A stretch of 51,449 bases of DNA from Acidobacteriota bacterium (GTDB taxonomy: Bacteria > Acidobacteriota > Terriglobia > Bryobacterales > Bryobacteraceae): assembly GCA_016871055.1 (NCBI GenBank), contig VFZW01000006.1, positions 1 to 51,449 of the forward strand, read 5' to 3'. The first letter of the stretch is position 1, and each line of letters begins with the position of its first letter. Below the pieces are notes generated by a model. That model was not told the origin of the DNA. It did no database searches and was given only the letters and a program-made list of their open reading frames with translations. A program made the translations under genes and the position numbers. Positions 36,033-45,723 of this stretch are shown here, piece by piece.

Positions 36033-38146
36033 GATTCGCGATCCTACCGTTGCTGTTGCTGGCGGGTTGCGCGAAGCCTCCCGAAACACCCCCGCTGTCG
36101 CCGGTGACGGACGCCCGCCTGTGCACGGCGTGTCATCCGAAGGAGGCTGCGGCGTACAAGCAGACGGGGATGGGGCGGTCGTTCTACAAACCTTCGGCCG
36201 CGACCGTCGCCGAGGGATCGTTTGAGCACCGGTTGTCCGGCCGAAGCTATCGCATCTCGTCAAGGGACGGGCGATTCTTCATGCGTAGGTCCGAGGGCAC
36301 GGAAGGAAACACCTGGGAAAAGGAGATCCACTACGTGTTGGGTTCGGGTAATCATGCGAGGACGTACCTGCATCGCACACCCCAGAACCGGCTTGTTGAA
36401 TTACCCGTTCACTGGTACGCCCCTGGATTTCTTGCGATGGGTCCGGGCTATGATCGCGCCGACCATTTCGACGGCCGGCGCGCGATCGGCTTCGAGTGCA
36501 TGGCTTGTCACAACGGCTATCCGGAAGCCCAGCGTGGCAAAGATTCGATGACCGATGACCCGGTGTATCCGGGGCGCATCGCGGAAGGCATCGATTGCCA
36601 GCGTTGCCATGGAAACGGCGCCGCGCACGTGCAGGCGGCGCAGGCGCAAAAAACGAAAGAAGAGATTCGCGCCGGGATCTTCAATCCGCGGCGGTTGAAT
36701 CCGGAGCGGCAGCTTGAAGTCTGCATGCAGTGCCATTTGGAAACGACTTCGTTCTCGCTGCCGAACATGGTGGTGCGCATGGAGCGCGGGGCGTTCTCCT
36801 ACGACGTCGCCGAGCCGCTCTCTTCGTTCGCGTTTCACTTCGACCACGCGCCGGGCAAAGGCCATGACGAAAAATTCGAAATCGCTTCATCGGCCTACCG
36901 GCTGCGCAAGTCGAAGTGTTTTACCGCGAGCGCGGGCAAGCTCACGTGCCTGAATTGTCATAATCCGCACAACGCCGCGATCAACATCGACGCCGCTTGC
37001 GCGCAGTGCCACAATCCGATGCGATCGACACACACGGCCAGGAAAGACTGCGCGTCGTGTCACATGCCGAAGCGGCGCACCGAAGATGTTGTCCATGTGG
37101 CGATGACCGATCACAAGATTCAACGTCCTTTGCAAGGCAGCCTGCTGGCGGCGCGCCAGGAGCGTCACGAGGTGATGGGATCGACTTCGTATCAGGGCGA
37201 AGTCGTTCCGTACTATCCGGCGAAGATCGACAACGAGCGGGATCGCGAACTGTACACGGCGGTTGCGCAAGTGGCGCATCAAAGCAATACTAAGGCGGGC
37301 GCGGCGATGCTGGCCGCGGCGGTGGAGAAACACAAGCCGCGGCATCCTGGCTTTTACCTGCAATTGGCGGCGGCGCAGCCGGCCGATGCTGCTAAGCACT
37401 ACGAGAAGGCCCTCGAACTGCAATCGAACTATGGGCCGGCGCTGCGTGCTTACGGTGCGTTGTTGGCGAAGGAAAACAAGCTGGACCGGGCGCGCGAATT
37501 GCTGGAGAAGGCGGTCGCGGTCGATCCAAACGATGGACAGGCCTGGCATGAACTCGCGCGTGTTCACTCGCTGGCTGGACGCGCCACCGACGCCATGGCG
37601 GCCGCGCGGCGCACGGTGGCTGCCGAGCCCGAAAACGCGGACGCGCACAACACGCTGGGGTTGCTGACCGGCGATGAGAAGGAGTTGCGCGAAGCGTTGC
37701 GACAGCAACCCGAACTGGCGGAAGCGCATGGCAATTTGGCCGCGATGCTGGCGACTCGCGGCGAGATTCCGCGCGCGGAGTATCACTACAAGCGGTCTCT
37801 TACGCATCCGGGTTCGCGGTTCAACTATGCCTTGTTCCTGGCGAATCAGAAGCGTTTCAGGGAGGCTACCGAACATGCGTTGCAGGTGCGGGCGCTGGGG
37901 GCGCGCGCGGCGGATCTGCTCGGTAATCTGTACGCCGCGCAAGGCAAATGGCGCGAGGCCGCGCAAACATATCGCGAGCTGTTGAAGACCGAGCCGACGA
38001 ATCCTCGCGGGCTATTGGGTTTGGCGACGGCGCTGGGAGGGCTGCGGGATCTGAACGGCGCGAAGCTCTATTTGATTAAAGCCGCGCAATCGGCGGATGC
38101 CGCCGTGAGGCAGGAAGCGGAGGCCATGCTGCGCGAGATACCATAG
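36029..38146 (+). CDS. Multiheme (seven CxxCH) cytochrome c lipoprotein with C-terminal TPR region
   Basis: CTACH, CMACH, CQRCH, CMQCH, CLNCH, CAQCH, CASCH; lipobox LAGC; TPR-like AKHYEKALELQSNYGPALRAYGALLAKENKLDRARELLEKAVAVDPND. Confidence 0.93.
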   Translation: MRFAILPLLLLAGCAKPPETPPLSPVTDARLCTACHPKEAAAYKQTGMGRSFYKPSAATVAEGSFEHRLSGRSYRISSRDGRFFMRRSEGTEGNTWEKEIHYVLGSGNHARTYLHRTPQNRLVELPVHWYAPGFLAMGPGYDRADHFDGRRAIGFECMACHNGYPEAQRGKDSMTDDPVYPGRIAEGIDCQRCHGNGAAHVQAAQAQKTKEEIRAGIFNPRRLNPERQLEVCMQCHLETTSFSLPNMVVRMERGAFSYDVAEPLSSFAFHFDHAPGKGHDEKFEIASSAYRLRKSKCFTASAGKLTCLNCHNPHNAAINIDAACAQCHNPMRSTHTARKDCASCHMPKRRTEDVVHVAMTDHKIQRPLQGSLLAARQERHEVMGSTSYQGEVVPYYPAKIDNERDRELYTAVAQVAHQSNTKAGAAMLAAAVEKHKPRHPGFYLQLAAAQPADAAKHYEKALELQSNYGPALRAYGALLAKENKLDRARELLEKAVAVDPNDGQAWHELARVHSLAGRATDAMAAARRTVAAEPENADAHNTLGLLTGDEKELREALRQQPELAEAHGNLAAMLATRGEIPRAEYHYKRSLTHPGSRFNYALFLANQKRFREATEHALQVRALGARAADLLGNLYAAQGKWREAAQTYRELLKTEPTNPRGLLGLATALGGLRDLNGAKLYLIKAAQSADAAVRQEAEAMLREIP

Positions 38147-39366
38147 TGCGCATGCGCCTTGCATTCTTTCTCGCCATTTCTCTGTTCGCGGCCGATTCGC
38201 CCGAGTCGGTTGGCTTCTCACAACAACGGCTGCAAAAACTACACGTGGCGATGGATGAGTTGGTCGATAGCAAACAACTGGCCGGTGTGCAGACAATGGT
38301 CGCGCGCCACGGCAAGGTGATCGATCAGCACGTCTACGGAAAACGCGATCTCGCCAGCGGCGCGGCGTTGCAGCCGGACACGATCTTCCGCATCTACTCG
38401 ATGACCAAGCCGATTATCGGCGTGGCGATGATGATGCTCTACGAAGAGGGCAAGTGGAAGGCGAGCGATCCGGTATCCAAGTATTTGCCGGAGTTCGCGA
38501 ATGTGCAGGTCTACAAGTCCGATGGCACGATGGCGAAGCCGAAGCGGGCGCCGACGATGGAGCAGTTGATGTCGCACACGGCGGGATTGACGTACGGCTT
38601 TTTCGGCGACACGCCGGTCGATAAGTTGTATCGGGAGGCCGCTCCGCTTGGAGCCACTTCGCTCAAGGACATGAGCGAGCGCATTGCGAAGTTGCCGCTT
38701 CTCTATGAGCCGGGAGATCAATGGGTCTATAGCGTGTCGGTCGACGTGCAGGGCTGCATTATCGAAAAGATCTCCGGAATGCCTCTCGATGTGTTCCTGC
38801 AAAAGCGGATTTTCGAACCGCTTGGCATGAAGGACACAGGCTTCTATGTGCCGGTCGAAAAGCGCGCGCGCTTCGCGACCGAGTACCGCTGGAACGCGAA
38901 AGGAGAGTTGCAGGCCGGTGGGAACGACTACTCGAAACCGCCCGCTGCGCCGTCCGGCGGCGGCGGCCTGGTGTCGACCGCGCGCGACTACATGCGCTTC
39001 GCGCAGATGGTCGCCAACAAGGGTGAATTGGACGGCGTTCGTTTGCTCTCGCCCGCCACGGTAACTCTCATGACCGCCAATCATCTTTCCTCGCGTGTAT
39101 TGAACGGTTCACACGGCGAGACACGTCCGGGCCAGGGATTCGGCTACGATTTCGCGGTGTTCATGGACCCCGCTTTGGCCGGCGCGGCGGTTGGCAAAGG
39201 CACGCATTTTTGGAGCGGCATGGCGGGCACCTGGTTTTGGATCGACCCCGTCAACGATGTCGTGTTCGTCGGCATGATTCAGCGGATCATCGATCCGAAG
39301 TCCCCCGACGTGCAGCATCTGAGCCGCGCGCTTACGATGCAGGCGCTGCTGAATCCGGCGAAGTAA
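38146..39366 (+). CDS. Beta-lactamase-family serine hydrolase (class C/DD-peptidase-like), exported
   Basis: FRIYSMTKPIIGVAMMMLYEEGK (SxxK); YSVSVDVQGCIIEKISGMPLDVFLQKRIFEPLGMKDTGF. Confidence 0.92.
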   Translation: MRMRLAFFLAISLFAADSPESVGFSQQRLQKLHVAMDELVDSKQLAGVQTMVARHGKVIDQHVYGKRDLASGAALQPDTIFRIYSMTKPIIGVAMMMLYEEGKWKASDPVSKYLPEFANVQVYKSDGTMAKPKRAPTMEQLMSHTAGLTYGFFGDTPVDKLYREAAPLGATSLKDMSERIAKLPLLYEPGDQWVYSVSVDVQGCIIEKISGMPLDVFLQKRIFEPLGMKDTGFYVPVEKRARFATEYRWNAKGELQAGGNDYSKPPAAPSGGGGLVSTARDYMRFAQMVANKGELDGVRLLSPATVTLMTANHLSSRVLNGSHGETRPGQGFGYDFAVFMDPALAGAAVGKGTHFWSGMAGTWFWIDPVNDVVFVGMIQRIIDPKSPDVQHLSRALTMQALLNPAK

Positions 39367-40252
39367 CGGTAAGCGCGGGAGCGGTTGGAGCAAGCGCCTC
39401 GACGCGAACGTAGGCTAGTGCGACCGTGACGTTGTTGCGCGGGTCGAATGCCGAGCTGGTGACGGCGCCGACTTCTTTCTCGCCGCTCATCACCTTCGCT
39501 CCGGGCGCGGCCGGAGTCGCGAGTTGCAAGCGCGTCAGGACTTTGTTGACGTGCCCGCGCGAGCGAACGCGTTCGACGATTTCCTGGCCGAGATAGCAGC
39601 CTTTCGAAAAGTGCAACGCCTGAGTGAGTTGGGTTTCCTGCGGGAGGTTGGCCTCGGTGATGTCGACGCCGTAGAGTGGCTTGGCGTGAAGGAGGCGGGC
39701 GATCTCGACGGTCTCCGGCGAAACTTCGACGGCGCGCGCATCGAGCAGCGTTTCGCGCAGCACCGGAGCATCGAGCGGGCTGATGTAAATGTGAAAACCT
39801 GTGGCGCCGCTGTAGTTCGTCCGCGCGACGAGGCGGCCTGCCCATTCGACGGAATCGAAGTCGTTGATCGGAATCGGTGCGCCGATCGACTCAAGAATCT
39901 CGGCGGCAGCGGGGCCTTCGAGAGCGAGCGTCGTTTGCTGATCCGAGACGTCTTCGAGGGTCACGTCGTCGGCGATGATGTACTTGTCGAGGTGCTCCAT
40001 GATGAACGCCCGCCGATCCGGTTCCACGTCGAGCAGCAGGTGATCGGGCTGCGCGAGGATTGTCACGTCGGACAACACGCGGCCTTGCGCGCTGAGGAAG
40101 AATGCGTAACAGCCTTGACCGGGTTCGAGTTGCTGTACGTGATTCGTCGACATGGCGTGAAGCAGGCGCTTGCGGTCTTCGCCGAACGCTTTGATCCGCC
40201 CGCGCCCGGGCAGTTCGAACAGAGCGGCGTTTTCCAAAAAGGCGTGCAACAT
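39332..40252 (-). CDS. ygfZ: Folate-binding YgfZ/GcvT-like protein
   Basis: GRGRIKAFGEDRKRLLHAMSTNHVQQLEPGQGCYAFFLSAQGRVLSDV; HFSKGCYLGQEIVERVRSRGHVNK. Confidence 0.88.
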   Translation of the reverse strand: MLHAFLENAALFELPGRGRIKAFGEDRKRLLHAMSTNHVQQLEPGQGCYAFFLSAQGRVLSDVTILAQPDHLLLDVEPDRRAFIMEHLDKYIIADDVTLEDVSDQQTTLALEGPAAAEILESIGAPIPINDFDSVEWAGRLVARTNYSGATGFHIYISPLDAPVLRETLLDARAVEVSPETVEIARLLHAKPLYGVDITEANLPQETQLTQALHFSKGCYLGQEIVERVRSRGHVNKVLTRLQLATPAAPGAKVMSGEKEVGAVTSSAFDPRNNVTVALAYVRVEALAPTAPALTVTSPDSAAPAS

Positions 40253-40254
40253 GA

Positions 40255-40602
40255 TCAGAATGCCCGCAGCGCCGCCGACAACGCGATCACCGCGAATCCG
40301 GACATCATGACGCCCTTCAGCATCCGCGCGCGCTTTTCGGGCGTCGTCGATTCCTTTGCCGCGAGAATCGACACCGCGGCGATGTGCAGCACGAGAAGAA
40401 ATTTCAAGCCGAAGACCATGTGAAATTCCTTTGGCACGCCGGCGGCCATGCGCGTCATCAGGTTGTAGACGCCGGTGAGAAACATCGCGCCGACAATGCC
40501 GGCGGTCACCGCCGGGCCATTGGAACGAAACAGGCCGCCAATCAGAGCGACGGCGCCGGCAATGTGCACAACGCGCGCGGCGTAGGGTAGTGGATCGATC
40601 AT
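40255..40602 (-). CDS. Small integral membrane protein, hypothetical
   Basis: 115 aa with several hydrophobic segments; follows ygfZ orientation with 2-nt spacing. Confidence 0.6.
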   Translation of the reverse strand: MIDPLPYAARVVHIAGAVALIGGLFRSNGPAVTAGIVGAMFLTGVYNLMTRMAAGVPKEFHMVFGLKFLLVLHIAAVSILAAKESTTPEKRARMLKGVMMSGFAVIALSAALRAF

Positions 40603-40644
40603 CGTACTTTCAGTCTCGCCCTATTCGATGCGTACAATCAACTA

Positions 40645-41277
40645 ATGATTCACGAGGTGCTGCCTGTAGGCATGCTGCAATGCAACTGTTCGGTACTTGG
40701 CGATCCGGAGACGGCCGAGGCGATCGTCGTCGATCCGGGCGACGATATTTCCGCGATTGAGGAGATTCTCTCCAAGCACGGGCTGATGGTGAAAATGATC
40801 GTCATTACGCACGCGCATATCGACCACATCGGAGGTGCGGCGAAGCTGAAGGCCTCGACCGGCGCGCCGGTCTACATGAACGAAAACGATGTTTGGCTGT
40901 ACGAGCAACTCGATATGCAGGCGGGCTGGCTCGGCATGGAAACGCCGGAGCGCACCGAGATCGAAGTGCCGCTGCGGGATGGCCAAAAGCTGACACTCGG
41001 AGCGGTGGAGATTTTCGCCATGCATACCCCGGGGCACACGCAGGGGAGTTCGTGTTTGTATATTCCGCGGGAGTCGACTCTAATCGCTGGCGATACGCTG
41101 TTTCGCGATTCAATCGGTCGAACCGATCTCCCTGGCGGCGATGGAAAGAAGATCCTGCAATCGATTCACAGCAAGCTGCTGACGCTGCCCGAAGAAACGA
41201 GCGTGACGTGCGGCCACGGCCAAAGTACAACCATCGGGCGCGAGAAGAAGCGCAACCCGTTTCTAAACCGGCTTTGA
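40645..41277 (+). CDS. MBL-fold metallo-hydrolase (glyoxalase II-like)
   Basis: ITHAHIDHIGG; HTPGHTQGSSCLYIP; LIAGDTLF; CGHGQSTTIG. Confidence 0.93.
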   Translation: MIHEVLPVGMLQCNCSVLGDPETAEAIVVDPGDDISAIEEILSKHGLMVKMIVITHAHIDHIGGAAKLKASTGAPVYMNENDVWLYEQLDMQAGWLGMETPERTEIEVPLRDGQKLTLGAVEIFAMHTPGHTQGSSCLYIPRESTLIAGDTLFRDSIGRTDLPGGDGKKILQSIHSKLLTLPEETSVTCGHGQSTTIGREKKRNPFLNRL

Positions 41278-41499
41278 CTTTTCGAGCGCCTGTAGCACGA
41301 GTTCCTTCGACTCGTTCAGGCACTGCAAAATGATCTGCAAGTCCATCGCGGGCTTGTTGGGCTGACGGACCGACTGGCAGTAGACGCCGTGCTGGCCAAC
41401 GAGTACGAGCGCGTCGGTCAGAAGGTCGGAGGCCATGGCGAGTTTGCCGCGCGCGGGACCGAATTGCGTTTCGTAACGCTCGAGCTGATCTTTATCCAT
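41263..41499 (-). CDS. Small hypothetical protein
   Basis: 78-aa ORF in the gap before the aminotransferase; non-Arg-rich composition. Confidence 0.5.
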   Translation of the reverse strand: MDKDQLERYETQFGPARGKLAMASDLLTDALVLVGQHGVYCQSVRQPNKPAMDLQIILQCLNESKELVLQALEKSKPV

Positions 41500-41522
41500 T
41501 CGATTCTTTTTATGCTAAAGGG

Positions 41523-42623
41523 GTGATCTCTCTTCCCGCTTGGCCGATTTCGACGGCCCGTGAAACCGAACTGCTCGCTCAGGTTCTGGCCAGTCCGCAA
41601 TGGGGCGGCTTTCATTCGATCGTCGGCGAGTTTGAAAAACAGTTCGCTGCCTACCAGGGCTGCGCGTACGGGGTCAGCGCCGTTAACGGCACGGTGACTC
41701 TTGAGATGATGCTCGCGTGCGCGGGGATTCAACCCGGCGACGAAGTCATCGTACCGGCGATTTCGTTTGTGTCGACGGCGACGGCGGTGACGCGCATTGG
41801 CGCGGTGCCGGTGTTTGTCGATATCGAGCCGTACTCGTTTAACATGGACCCCTCTCGCGTCGCGGAGGCGATTTCGCCGAAGACGCGAGCCTTGATCGCG
41901 GTGCACTTTGGCGGCGCGTTGGCCGATGTCGATGCGCTGGCTTCCTTGTGTGCGGAGCGGGGGCTGCTATTTTTCGAGGACGCGGCGCACGCACATGGGT
42001 CGGAATGGAATGGGAAGCGCGCGGGGTCGTTCGGATTGGCGTCGTCGTTTAGTTTTCAGAACGGCAAGGTGATGACGGCGGGCGAGGGCGGGATCGTGCT
42101 GACATCGGACGAAGCACTGGCGGCGCGGCTGCGGTCGTATGCGAATCAGGGCAGGCGGCCGGGTTATTCGTTTTTCCACCACTTCGAGGCTGGCAACAAC
42201 TACCGCATCACCGCGTTGCAAGCGGCGGTGTTGACGGCGCAGTTGGAGCGGCTGGATTCACAAATCGCGCTGCGCGCGGAGAATTGGCGCGCGTTCCTCG
42301 AAGAGTCCGGCGCTGCGCGCGGAGTCACCTGGCAGCGCGTGCCGGCGCAGGTGAATCGAAACTCGAACTATCTTGTGCTGGGCCGCGTCGACGGCGATCG
42401 CGATGCATTTTGCTCGCGGCTGCAAGCGGAGGGCATTCCGTGCACACCGTTCTATCCGCACACCCTGTACGGAAATCCGCTGTACACGAGCGGCGACGCC
42501 CCGTGCCGAGTGATGCCGTGCCCAAATGCGGAGGCCTGTATTGGCGATGCGTTTTGGATTGGGTTCCGGGCGCTGATGGGGGACGAGGAAACGGCGCGCA
42601 AAGTGGCGCGCGTGGCGCGATGA
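41523..42623 (+). CDS. DegT/DnrJ/EryC1/StrS-family aminotransferase
   Basis: GVSAVNGTVTLEMMLACAGIQPGDEVIVPAISFVSTATAV; FEDAAHAHGSEWNGKRAGSFGLASSFSFQNGKVMTAGEGGI; GTG start. Confidence 0.93.
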   Translation: MISLPAWPISTARETELLAQVLASPQWGGFHSIVGEFEKQFAAYQGCAYGVSAVNGTVTLEMMLACAGIQPGDEVIVPAISFVSTATAVTRIGAVPVFVDIEPYSFNMDPSRVAEAISPKTRALIAVHFGGALADVDALASLCAERGLLFFEDAAHAHGSEWNGKRAGSFGLASSFSFQNGKVMTAGEGGIVLTSDEALAARLRSYANQGRRPGYSFFHHFEAGNNYRITALQAAVLTAQLERLDSQIALRAENWRAFLEESGAARGVTWQRVPAQVNRNSNYLVLGRVDGDRDAFCSRLQAEGIPCTPFYPHTLYGNPLYTSGDAPCRVMPCPNAEACIGDAFWIGFRALMGDEETARKVARVAR

Positions 42624-42817
42624 AGTTCACTCTGGATCCAAACGCACGCCCCAGCGGATTAACCGATTGGGCGCGGTTGAAAACAATGTCGCCTCACGAG
42701 GCTCTGTTAGCTGCCGAGGCAGATCCCGAGAACCCGCCGCTTACGCCATCGGAACTCGCACGGTTGCGGCGGGTGCACGCCGGTAGGGTTGACCGCCCGT
42801 CAACCGAAACTCGTTGA
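42620..42817 (+). CDS. Small hypothetical protein
   Basis: 65-aa ORF coupled by ATGA to the aminotransferase. Confidence 0.45.
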   Translation: MKFTLDPNARPSGLTDWARLKTMSPHEALLAAEADPENPPLTPSELARLRRVHAGRVDRPSTETR

Positions 42818-42829
42818 AGAAGCGCTTCG

Positions 42830-43633
42830 CTAGCGCATCACTCCCGTGCTCTTCAAGAAGTCAAAAATGTTCGGATAGAGTTGATCGGAAACCTCTATGG
42901 GAAACCCGTGCTTGCCTTTGGGTGCGCTGATCAACTCGGCGCGCGCGCCGATGTCGTTTAATGCCTTTGTCAGCTTGACGCCGTGTTCATAAGGCACAAC
43001 CGGATCTTCGTCGCCGTGAAGTGTGAGGACCGGAGGCACGCCTCTGCGCACATAGGTCATGGGCGACACGCGGCGGGCGAGCGCGGTGCGGTCCGGGCCT
43101 TCGGGCACCCATGTGACGGCGTACTTGCGCATGTTGGCGCCGTGCAGTTGATCGTCGACACCGGTGATGCCATAAAAGTTGACGATGGCGCGGATCTTCG
43201 CCGGTTTGCCGAGCTTGGCGGACTTCGGCGTCATGCCCACCATCAGCGCCAAGTGGTCGCCGGCGCTGCCGCCGGTCACCGCGATGCGATTCGTATCGAC
43301 GTTCCACTTCTTCGCGTTGTCGATGAAATAGTTCGCCGCTTTCAACACGTCTTCGACGGCGGCGGGCGCGGTGGCGGCCTTGGCGAGACGGTACTCGACG
43401 TTGCAGACGACGAAGCCTTTTTCGAGATAGCGGTCGACCCAGTTGACCTTCATCGATTCTTTCGTTCCGCCCGTCCAGCCGCCACCGTGAATGACAATCA
43501 TCGCGGGCTTCGGCCCGCCGCCCGGCGGCACGTGAACATCCATGCGCGTTTCGGGATATCTGTCATAAGCGATGCCCATTTCCGGCTGTGCGGAGAGGGC
43601 GAGCGCGGCCAGCGCGAGGAGTGCGATTCGCAT
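42830..43633 (-). CDS. Exported alpha/beta hydrolase (esterase/lipase-like)
   Basis: PAMIVIHGGGWTGGTKES; IAVTGGSAGDHLALMVG; VLTLHGDEDPVVPYEHG. Confidence 0.9.
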   Translation of the reverse strand: MRIALLALAALALSAQPEMGIAYDRYPETRMDVHVPPGGGPKPAMIVIHGGGWTGGTKESMKVNWVDRYLEKGFVVCNVEYRLAKAATAPAAVEDVLKAANYFIDNAKKWNVDTNRIAVTGGSAGDHLALMVGMTPKSAKLGKPAKIRAIVNFYGITGVDDQLHGANMRKYAVTWVPEGPDRTALARRVSPMTYVRRGVPPVLTLHGDEDPVVPYEHGVKLTKALNDIGARAELISAPKGKHGFPIEVSDQLYPNIFDFLKSTGVMR

Positions 43634-43663
43634 AGAGCTATTAGAACTGATAGTGTCAAGAAA

Positions 43664-44356
43664 ATGAAGATCCTTGTTTCCCTTTTTGCCGGCCTCGCTT
43701 TGGCCGGTGCCAGCGCAGGTGTGATCGAAAGCGTGCAAGCCAATAAAGACAGGGCATTGACGGCCGATCCGTCGACGCCTTTTTGGAAAGCCGCCAGGCC
43801 GGTGATCGCGGAGAACTCGCCCTTGGGCGAAGCCGTGCCGGGGCATCGCACGGAGATCCGTTCGCGATGGACGAAACAAAATTTATACATCTTGTTCTCG
43901 TGCTCGTACGAGGAGCTTTTTCTGAAGCCGGATCCGGATGTGACGAAGGACACGTGGCGATTGTGGGAGTGGGATGTGGCCGAGGTTTTTGTCGGCGCCG
44001 AGATCGACAATATTACGCACTATCGCGAGTACCAGGTGTCGCCGCAAGGCGAGTGGATCGACCTCGACATCGACAGAAAGAAACCGCAGCCGCAGGGCGG
44101 CATGTTGTGGAACTCCGGGTACAAGGTAAAGGCGCGCATCGATGAGAAAAAAAAGATCTGGTACGGCGAGTTTCAGATTCCGATCGCGAGCATCAACGGC
44201 GCTGAAGCAAAACCCAACGGCGAGATGCGTATCAACTTCTACCGCATGCAAGGCAAGCGGCCGAACAGCAAGATGATCGCGTGGCAGGCGACCGGCGCGC
44301 GCAACTATCATGTGCCGGAAAAATTCGGCAAACTCCGCCTGGTGAGCGGCAAGTAA
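43664..44356 (+). CDS. Secreted CBM9/DOMON-like carbohydrate-binding-family protein
   Basis: Signal peptide MKILVSLFAGLALAGASA; LYILFSCSYEELFLKPDPDVTKDTWRLWEWDVAEVFVGAEIDNITHYREYQVSPQGEWIDLDID. Confidence 0.75.
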   Translation: MKILVSLFAGLALAGASAGVIESVQANKDRALTADPSTPFWKAARPVIAENSPLGEAVPGHRTEIRSRWTKQNLYILFSCSYEELFLKPDPDVTKDTWRLWEWDVAEVFVGAEIDNITHYREYQVSPQGEWIDLDIDRKKPQPQGGMLWNSGYKVKARIDEKKKIWYGEFQIPIASINGAEAKPNGEMRINFYRMQGKRPNSKMIAWQATGARNYHVPEKFGKLRLVSGK

Positions 44357-45723
44357 TGCGGGGTGACAGCGGGCTGCGCATATCGCCCGTGGGCTTGCGT
44401 GGCATCGTCGGGCGAGGGCTGACGGCCACGCACTTTCTGGATTTCGCGGCGGCCTTCGGAACGTATATCGAGCGCGGAAGGCCCGTCGTTGTTGGCCGCG
44501 ATCCGCGATCGAGCGGACGGATGGCTCGCGAGGGCGTCGTCAGCGCGTTGATGGCGTGCGGGCACGAGGTAATCGATCTGGGCGTCGTTTCGACTCCAGT
44601 TGTGCAGCATGCATTGCAGCGGTTGGACGCTGCGGGCGGCATAGCGATCTCGGCGAGCCATAACGCGGCGGAATGGAACGCGCTGCGGTTTCTCGGCGCG
44701 AACGGGACGTATCTTCCGACCGCGGAGTCGAACGAGCTGCTCGATATCTATCACCTGCGCAAGTTCAGATTTGTGGAGTGGGATTCGATCGGTACGCTGC
44801 GTGAGGACGCGACCGCGATCGAACGCTACATCGACGACCTCGAGCAAGTCTTCGATTTTGCCGCCCTTCGCGGCATGCGGGTTGTCGTCGACTGCTGCAA
44901 CGGCACCTCCGCGCCGACCCTGCGCCGCATCGTTGACCGCTTCGGTCTCGACCTGATTCTGATCAACGAACGCGTCGAGGGCGATGCCTTCGCACACGAA
45001 CCGACAACCTCCGCCCGTATGGTGGAACTGCAACTCGGGCCGCTGATTCAGCCGCTGCAAGCGCGTGCCGGATTCCTGTTCGACATCGATTCGGACCGCG
45101 TGGCGATGGCCGACGATCGCGGGCGCGGCGTGTCGGAAGAAATGATGCTCCCGCTGCTGGCCGATCACCTCATGACGCACATGCCCGGCCGAATCGCAAT
45201 TACGAACTTGTCCAGTTCGGCATTGCTCGAAGAGGTCGCGGCGAAGCATGGCGGGCGAGTGGTGCGCGTGCCCGTCGGACGGCAGGCGGCGATGGACGCG
45301 TTGGCGGCGTATCGCCCCGAACAAATTGCCGTAGCCGGCGAAGGCACCGGCGCGGTGATGATGCCGCAATTTCGCTTCATCTACGATGGCATCGCGTCGA
45401 TGCTCGCCGTCATGACGATGATGCGCGAACGCGGACAAACGGTGCGCGAAATCCTGGCGTCGTACCCGCGCTATGAAATCTTGAAGGGCGAGATTCCGCT
45501 GGAATCGCCGCGTGTGCCGGCGCTGCTGATGGACTTGCAGGACGACTATCCCGACGCGCGCGTCGACCGCAGCGACGGGCTGCGCGTCAGTTGGCCGGAC
45601 CGCTGGTTTCACGTCCGTGTCAGCCAGACCGAGCCGATCCTTCGCGTCATCTGCGAGCAGCGCGGCGAGGCGCCGTCGGCTCTCTTCGAATCCCTAATGG
45701 ACAAGGTGAGGAGCTACAGCTGA
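44356..45723 (+). CDS. Alpha-D-phosphohexomutase (phosphoglucosamine/phosphomannomutase-like), copy 1
   Basis: LRGIVGRGLT; VVVGRDPRSSGRM; AISASHNAAEWNAL; FDIDSDRVAM; TEPILRVICE. Confidence 0.88.
   Translation: MRGDSGLRISPVGLRGIVGRGLTATHFLDFAAAFGTYIERGRPVVVGRDPRSSGRMAREGVVSALMACGHEVIDLGVVSTPVVQHALQRLDAAGGIAISASHNAAEWNALRFLGANGTYLPTAESNELLDIYHLRKFRFVEWDSIGTLREDATAIERYIDDLEQVFDFAALRGMRVVVDCCNGTSAPTLRRIVDRFGLDLILINERVEGDAFAHEPTTSARMVELQLGPLIQPLQARAGFLFDIDSDRVAMADDRGRGVSEEMMLPLLADHLMTHMPGRIAITNLSSSALLEEVAAKHGGRVVRVPVGRQAAMDALAAYRPEQIAVAGEGTGAVMMPQFRFIYDGIASMLAVMTMMRERGQTVREILASYPRYEILKGEIPLESPRVPALLMDLQDDYPDARVDRSDGLRVSWPDRWFHVRVSQTEPILRVICEQRGEAPSALFESLMDKVRSYS

Noticed and set aside
36887-37966. 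359-aa minus-strand ORF opposite the cytochrome-TPR gene
   Set aside because: Opposite a CxxCH/TPR-supported CDS; Arg-rich composition.
44308-45612. 434-aa minus-strand ORF opposite the first phosphohexomutase
   Set aside because: Complementary-frame artefact of a strongly supported gene; no recognisable motif.
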